Assembly (NCBI GenBank): GCA_009809945.1
Contig: WTPW01000994.1
Location: forward strand, 168,920 to 232,919
Source of the DNA: Gigaspora margarita
Lineage: Eukaryota; Glomeromycota; Glomeromycetes; Diversisporales; Gigasporaceae
Length of the DNA stretch: 64,000 bases
Direction: 5' to 3'
The notes below the pieces were generated by a model that was given only the letters and a program-made list of their open reading frames with translations, was not told the origin of the DNA and ran no database searches. This document shows positions 59,080-64,000 of the stretch, piece by piece. The number at the start of each line of letters is the position of its first letter. Position 1 is the stretch's first letter. The position numbers were made by a program, and so were the translations under genes.

Positions 59080-60160
59080 GAACCAATTTTGTATATGATG
59101 CATAGTCATTCTACTGCTGGACATTTAGAAAATAATGCTATATATTATAAAATATCTGAATGATATTATTGGGACCAAATGTATAAAAATGTGCAGAACT
59201 ATGTTCGTGCTTGTGAAATATATCAAAAATGAGAAAAAAGTAAAATAAAGGAACCTTTCCATCCTATTTAAAATGGAAGAGCTTTTGAACATATAGAAAT
59301 AGATTTAGTGGGACCCCTCCCTATAACTTCTTGAAATAATCACTATATTATTATTGCTACTAATTATTTTACCCGCTAGCCAGAAGTCAAAGCCATACCA
59401 GATGCAGGTGCTAAACCCTTAGCAAAATTTATTTAAAAGAAATTGTTTGTAGACATGGAGTACCTAAAATGATACACTCAGATAACAAAAAGAATTTTGT
59501 CAGTGAAATCATGAGGATATTATGTGAAAAGTTTTTAATAAAGTATATATTCTCTTCACTCTACTATCTACAAACCAACAGAATAGTTAAAAGATTAAAT
59601 AGAACCCTTTGCAACTCTCTTGCAAAAGTGACAGGAAGTAATAAAGAATGGGATACCCATATACCTGCCATACTGCTTGCATATAGGACCAAATGATATG
59701 CAACTACAGAATATACTTCTTTCCACTTAGTATATGGTCAACAAGCTATTTTACCTATTGAAACTGTTATTTCTATAGATCTAGCTAATCTAAATTATGA
59801 AATCACTCTAGAAAATAGTATATTACAATGAGTATTTGAGTTAATTGAAGAATTACTATATCAACATGAAAATGCTAGGATAAATACAATCAAATCCCAA
59901 AAGAAACAGATGGTTAGATTTGATTCCAAAATAAAAAAAGAAGAATTTGAAATTGGAGACAAAGTTTGGGTACAAAGAAAAGATATTGAAGCTTCTCATT
60001 TAGGAAAATTCGAAGATAAAAGAACTGGACCCTTCATCATTTAAGATAAATTGAACAATGGATCTTACAAACTTTGTACAATAGATAGAAAAACATTAAA
60101 ACAGTATTACAACAGTAATTGTCTTGTTAAGTATTACAAGAAACAGAATTGGCAATCTGT
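59080..60160 (+). other. Integrase region of the Ty3/gypsy element
   Basis: Fossil part. HSHSTAGHLENNAIYY is the start of the His-His-Cys-Cys zinc-binding domain; FEHIEIDLVGPLP and MIHSDNKKNFVSEI mark the catalytic core; GDKVWVQRKDIEASHLGKF is in the C-terminal region. Confidence 0.82.
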
Positions 60161-60317
60161 GATTGTCATTTAGAATTTTCAGAGTAAATTTTTAAAACAG
60201 ATCAGAAATACAGCCTTATTCTTAATTTGTTATGTGCAATAATTTTTTATTTTACCATATTTTTTTTTAGAAATTTCTATTTCTTTTTTTTTCCAAAACA
60301 AAAAATCCTAATCTAGA

Positions 60318-60899
60318 AATGGAAACTTTTCCTTTCAACCTCAAACCTTAATTACACTTGCAGATTTAGTTAAACAATGGAACCAAGATCCCTTATCATA
60401 TTACAACAGTCTTGTTATTATTGGAAATTATGTTACAGTAACTAACATTATAGATGTCTTACTCTCAGTACAGTTCACTACAGAAAATGAAAACCAGAAC
60501 CAGAGCCACTCTGCTGAAATAGAACTATATGAAGAACCAGAAACAGTTAATGAAGAAACAATTTCGTTACTTTCATCAAGTGAACTCCTAACTAATGAAA
60601 CTCAAGATACTGTACTAGAAACAGATACTGTTCTTAAAGAACTTATTAAAGATCTAATAGAAGATAAACAAAATACTCCTCTACAAGAAAGTCCTCTCTT
60701 GACTTTTGTATGGAAAGATCGAGCAAATAAAATAATAAATCATTTAAACCAAGAGATTCAAGGAAGCCAAAAAGAAAAACAAATTCAAACTTTTGAAGCT
60801 TGTTACTATCTAGGACAACTTCGAGAAGAATTTAAGGATGATTCTAAGATCCTTAAAGAAATTAAGAAACTCTTTAAAACCTCTCTTGGAACACAATGA
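60318..60899 (+). other. Extra 3' region between integrase and LTR
   Basis: Fossil part. An acidic, coding-like stretch (ETISLLSSSELLTNETQDTV; later ANKIINHLNQEIQGSQKEKQ) lies between the integrase region and the polypurine tract. I see no envelope features (no signal peptide or membrane helix) and do not recognise the family. Confidence 0.5.
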
Positions 60900-61078
60900 A
60901 CTTATAACTTTTGAAAAGAAGCCAATGAACTTACCAAGTTTTCCAAGATACAGACCCTTCTTGATTATATTATATCCAGTATCTATCTCTCAATAACTTG
61001 ACCAAATTATCTGCTGATGATTTTGAAAGATTACTGGACCTAGAAACTCACAGAGTTTGTTCTTAAAGGGGATGAAAA

Positions 61079-61584
61079 TGTTATAGACTGGGTTGCTTGA
61101 CCTAAGTACATTTTTATAGTTTTACAGTTTTACAGTTTTACAGTTTTAAAGTTTTACAGTTTTATAGTTTTATAGTTTTACAGTTTTATAGTTTTACAGT
61201 TTTACAGTTTTACAGTTTTACAGTTTTACAATTTTATTGTTTTATAGTTTTATTATTATATTATCATTAGTATTTTATTAGCTTTTCAAAATGTATATAA
61301 ATCCTAGCTTTTTTCTCTTCAGCACATTAGACTCAGATTCTCCTCCTCCTCCTCTAATGACTACAACTAAATATTCTCTTTGAATTATATCATATTATTA
61401 TAAATAAAATATATCTTATCCCAATAAATATTCTCTTGCTCTTTGATAAATATATCCTGAACCGCTCTAGTGAAGTAATATTCCACTTGCACACCACTTT
61501 ATATCTTTTTTGACCCTTACAAGATCCCTGTTGCCATATGTTGTATTGCAAGTACTATATTGAAAGCTATAGTTGCTTGTAACA
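61079..61584 (+). repeat. LTR, downstream copy
   Basis: TGTTATAGACTGGGTTGCTTGAC start, longer AGTTTTACAGTTTTACAG microsatellite (61107-61250), end GTTGCTTGTAACA. Confidence 0.9.
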
Positions 61585-61588
61585 TTAG

Positions 61589-61870
61589 CTTATAAATAAG
61601 ACAAATGTTTGCAATAAAATCTTTATTAATCCTTATCTAAGAGATTATAAAAAATTAAAAATAGATTAAAAAATTTTGATTTTAAATGAAAACCCAAATA
61701 TACTTAATTTCTGTTTATAAATTTATAAACTACCTGCTTTAATGCTTCAGATAATATATAAATGCTTTATACTTATCTACTTTAGCCTTAATTCTTAATA
61801 AATATTATAATATATTCAATTTTAATTATTTTTTATAAAATGCTTTTTTCAATTCCAAATTTCAGATTGG
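61589..61870. other. No gene seen
   Basis: A+T-rich flank of the LTR element; nothing supportable. Confidence 0.4.
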
Positions 61871-61871
61871 T

Positions 61872-62032
61872 AACAATCAATAAAGCAGGTTTTTTTGTTT
61901 AGACAATTTACAACTACAGGTAATGGATAAATCAGATAAGTAAAATTAAGGCAACAATCAATAAAGCAGGTTTTTTTGTTTAGACAATTTACAACTGCAG
62001 GTAATGGATAAATCAGATAAGTAAAATAAAGA
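61872..62032. repeat. 81-bp tandem duplication
   Basis: Two units starting AACAATCAATAAAGCAGG (61872 and 61953) differ by only two or three bases, indicating a recent duplication. Both contain TTTAGACAATTTACAACT and GGTAATGGATAAATCAGAT. The 62-codon minus-strand frame over it is a consequence. Confidence 0.9.
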
Positions 62033-62309
62033 AGCACTTCAATAAAAAAAAAAGGAACACTTGCTTTTGTTCCAAGTCAAATTCATATGCATGTTGCACC
62101 TGTATTTGTTGATCTTGGCCAATTAGAATCATGATATGTAAGTCACATGTTCTAGTTAATAAGGATTATAATTTGAATAATTCTTATTCTCAATCAGAAA
62201 TATATTACAGATCTATCCATTTAAAATTCACAGATAAGGATATCTGCATTTAATTTGAATTGTTGGATCAATTCAAATTAGATGGATTGTGGATTGAAGC
62301 ATTACTATA

Positions 62310-62600
62310 TTTTGCTTTTAAGTAAAGTTGTTTAGAGTATAATTTTACATATCTTTGCTATTTTAAAATTAGTAAATATTTGTTTTGATAAAGTTACATT
62401 TTGAAATAGTACAAAATTAACAAAATTTTTACTTAGTTTTCAAGCTCAATTTTTCTCTTTTCTTGTTCTATATAACTGTAAAATTTAATTTTAAGTTAAT
62501 TAGTAAAGCTAAAGAAAATCTTTAGCTAAAAGTTTATAATAAATTATATGTTTTTATTATAATTTTTATTATAGACAGCAATCAAAAGGCATGTCTTATG
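62310..62600. mobile_element. Half of a 'GACATGTC' fold-back element
   Basis: One arm only: TAAGTAAAGTTGTTTAGAG (62319), AAAGTTACATTTTGAAAT, TTTTTATTATAATTTTTATT, and GGCATGTCTTATG at the end. It matches the right arms of the copies ending at 56059 and 58320. The other arm is missing, so this is a solo arm or a deletion. Confidence 0.75.
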
Positions 62601-63160
62601 TCTGAAATTTTGAGGTCAATAGAATACAAGATTGTTCAGCAACTAAATTTTTGCAGCAAGTAATGAAAGAATTGATAATTTCAATTCAAGCTAGCATAAT
62701 TTGATTACTATATATCATGTTAGCAAGTTATACAGCAAAATGTTTACAGTACTCCATGATAAAAATTGCAAATCAATTTGACTTAACCACATACTGCAGT
62801 CACTGAATAACAAATAAGTTCTGTAATATAATAGAAATCACAATAATTCCAATACCAATTAATAAGCACATGTGGAAACTAACTTTATATATTATGTTTT
62901 GTAACCGACATTTTTTTTATTAAACAACATTAGAAAACACAATAATTCTAATACAAATAGCATGGTGGACAAACTATGTTATACAAGCTTCCAGATCTGA
63001 AAATCGTGACTCAGGACCGATCTGTCCAATAAAGGAACAGGGATGATCGATCACATGAAATTAAATGATTGGTCATATTCGTACACATGATAACCGGCCA
63101 ATCAATTTTTATAAAATTACAATAACGTTCAAAAAATCTTTATTTACTAACTCAAAGATA
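62601..63160. other. No gene seen
   Basis: ACAATAATTCYAATACMAAT occurs at about 62839 and 62939 as a short direct repeat. ACCGGCCAATCAATTTTTAT near 63093 resembles the fold-back unit at 1-484. No coding likeness. Confidence 0.45.
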
Positions 63161-63164
63161 TCTC

Positions 63165-63285
63165 ATGATCCAGAAGTCAGAATTTGACGAAACTTACACC
63201 ATTCGATTCATCTCAATGAGACAAATCGAATGGTATAAGTTTCACCAAATTCTATCCACTAGAACATGAGATATTAACGATATTA
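63165..63285. repeat. Hairpin module (inverted repeat, about 50-bp arms)
   Basis: ATATCTCATGATCCAGAAGT and its imperfect inverse ending near 63280 enclose CACCATTCGATTCATCTCAATGAGAC. Same plan as the modules at 6190, 6355, 6930 and 7385. Confidence 0.8.
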
Positions 63286-63289
63286 CAAT

Positions 63290-63860
63290 TCCTTATTTGT
63301 TTATACATTTCTTATTTTTAAATGCGTGTACATTATTTCCACTTAATCTATTCAATAAATATACTTTGTTAAATCGTTTCTAAATCATTCTATTTGTATT
63401 TTAAAAGTAATAGTTAAAATAATTAAAATTTAACTTATAAAATAACAAGTTCATTTGTAATACGTATAACTTTAGATTTAAAGCATATAAAAACGAGTAA
63501 CTTATCTTTTTTACTCTGCTTTTTATATAAACACTATTTCGAACTTGTTTTGGCGTTCTTTAAAAAGTACTAGATCTTAGTTTTGCATCGTTTGTCCCTG
63601 GTTTTGACACTTAAATACCTTTGTGTACTAGAAATATGGGCTTAACTATCTTAGATCTCTTATAAACTTCGTCTCTAATAAAACTTTTTAACTATTGGGA
63701 TATTTAGGATTAATTTTAATATAAGACGGGGCAGACAAAGAACTTTCGCTAGCTTTTTTTTTGAAGTAAACTTAATTGGTAAGTTTCGAAAAATCACGAG
63801 AATACAAAGTACTTTAAACTGTATAAAAAATCAAAAAAAAATTTTTATTAAATTGGCTAA
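63290..63860. other. No gene seen
   Basis: A+T-rich with no structure I can support. Confidence 0.4.
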
Positions 63861-63975
63861 GCCACAATGTCGATCATCCAAATTCGGGGTCGTCCACTGT
63901 TGTGGCCTTGGGAGAGACTTCCAAAACTCGTATGCCAATTTAGCTACTGGGCCACAATCATTAAGGGTTCGGAAA
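63845..63975 (-). mobile_element. Possible SINE head with tRNA-like promoter
   Basis: On the minus strand GTGGCCCAGTAGCTAAATTG contains an A-box-like TAGCTAAATTGG (63935-63946). Thirty-seven bases further comes GTGGACGACCCC (63886-63897), a loose B-box likeness, at tRNA-like spacing. An A/T-rich tail follows. The segment is richer in G+C than its surroundings. Weak: the B box is imperfect and no second copy is in the window. Confidence 0.3.
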
Positions 63976-64000
63976 TTTATAAACGAATGTATTTTATTAA

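Larger units (their letters stand above)
48976..61584 (+). mobile_element. Ty3/gypsy-type LTR retroelement, old, 12.6 kb with six nested insertions
   Basis: LTRs 48976-49444 and 61079-61584, flanked by TTAG (48972-48975, 61585-61588); a polypurine tract AAAGGGGATGAAAA abuts the downstream LTR. Plus-strand parts in order: gag-like region with a zinc knuckle (51560-52400), aspartic protease-like (52750-53035), a Cys-rich region (53395-53970), reverse transcriptase (56080-56650), RNase H (56850-56945 and 58330-58670), integrase (59080-60160) and an extra 3' region (60318-60900). The order protease-RT-RNase H-integrase is that of Ty3/gypsy. It is broken in well over ten places. The LTRs differ by roughly a tenth by eye, so it is old. 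Nested in it: 50689, 51241, 55015, 56943 (with 57430 inside) and 58764. Confidence 0.88.

Noticed and set aside
60318-60899. Envelope gene in the 3' region of the Ty3/gypsy element
   Set aside because: No signal peptide, membrane helix or Cys pattern; acidic and Gln/Lys-rich instead.

Overview
This window looks like repeat-dominated nuclear DNA of an arbuscular mycorrhizal fungus (Glomeromycotina, Rhizophagus/Glomus-like). That is an inference from three things: extreme A+T richness, degraded transposase families that I associate with these fungi (FAR1/MULE with SWIM and zinc-knuckle tails, and a large transposase-like gene with a BAH-like C-terminus), and many short TTAGGG/CCCTAA-like stretches inside small transposons. 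I found no convincing intact cellular housekeeping gene, rRNA, tRNA or CRISPR array. Almost everything recognisable is mobile DNA in various stages of decay, and many boundaries can be fixed because target-site duplications (TSDs) survive.

Layout. 1-484: arm of a fold-back element. 964-3013: hAT-type non-autonomous element (8-bp TSD). 4410-5470: decayed FAR1-like gene, minus strand. 6132-8079: palindromic elements and a MULE-type MITE. 8490-10183: Tc1/mariner DD34E element with a broken transposase. 11549-17385: small MITEs around a decayed minus-strand MULE transposase (12755-15285). 18648-27069: one large decayed minus-strand transposase-like gene split by five later insertions, including a 3.26-kb LTR element (21743-25003) that has a gag-like frame but no reverse transcriptase I can see. 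27745-30723: unrecognised exons, a hAT MITE and a BED-finger fragment. 32473-37418: MULE with SWIM domain, minus strand. 38435-40997: MITEs in ATATTTATAA arrays and the C-terminal half of another DDE transposase. 41339-46627: a Tc1/mariner-ended element holding a 3.1-kb TIR element (which itself holds a hAT MITE) and a fold-back element. 46936-48662: MITEs, one nested inside another. 48976-61584: an old Ty3/gypsy-type LTR retroelement swollen by six nested insertions. 61872-64000: tandem repeat, half fold-back element, hairpin and a possible SINE head.

How the parts relate. Decayed MULE and Tc1/mariner transposases sit near non-autonomous elements whose TSD lengths (9 bp, TA) are those the same superfamilies make, so mobilisation in trans is plausible but unproven. 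Two observations seem newest: at least eight MITEs that carry a telomere-like core, most with 8- or 9-bp TSDs; and short sequence modules (AACAACTTTACTTA, and a CCACTGGATCA hairpin word) shared between inverted-repeat elements that otherwise look unrelated.
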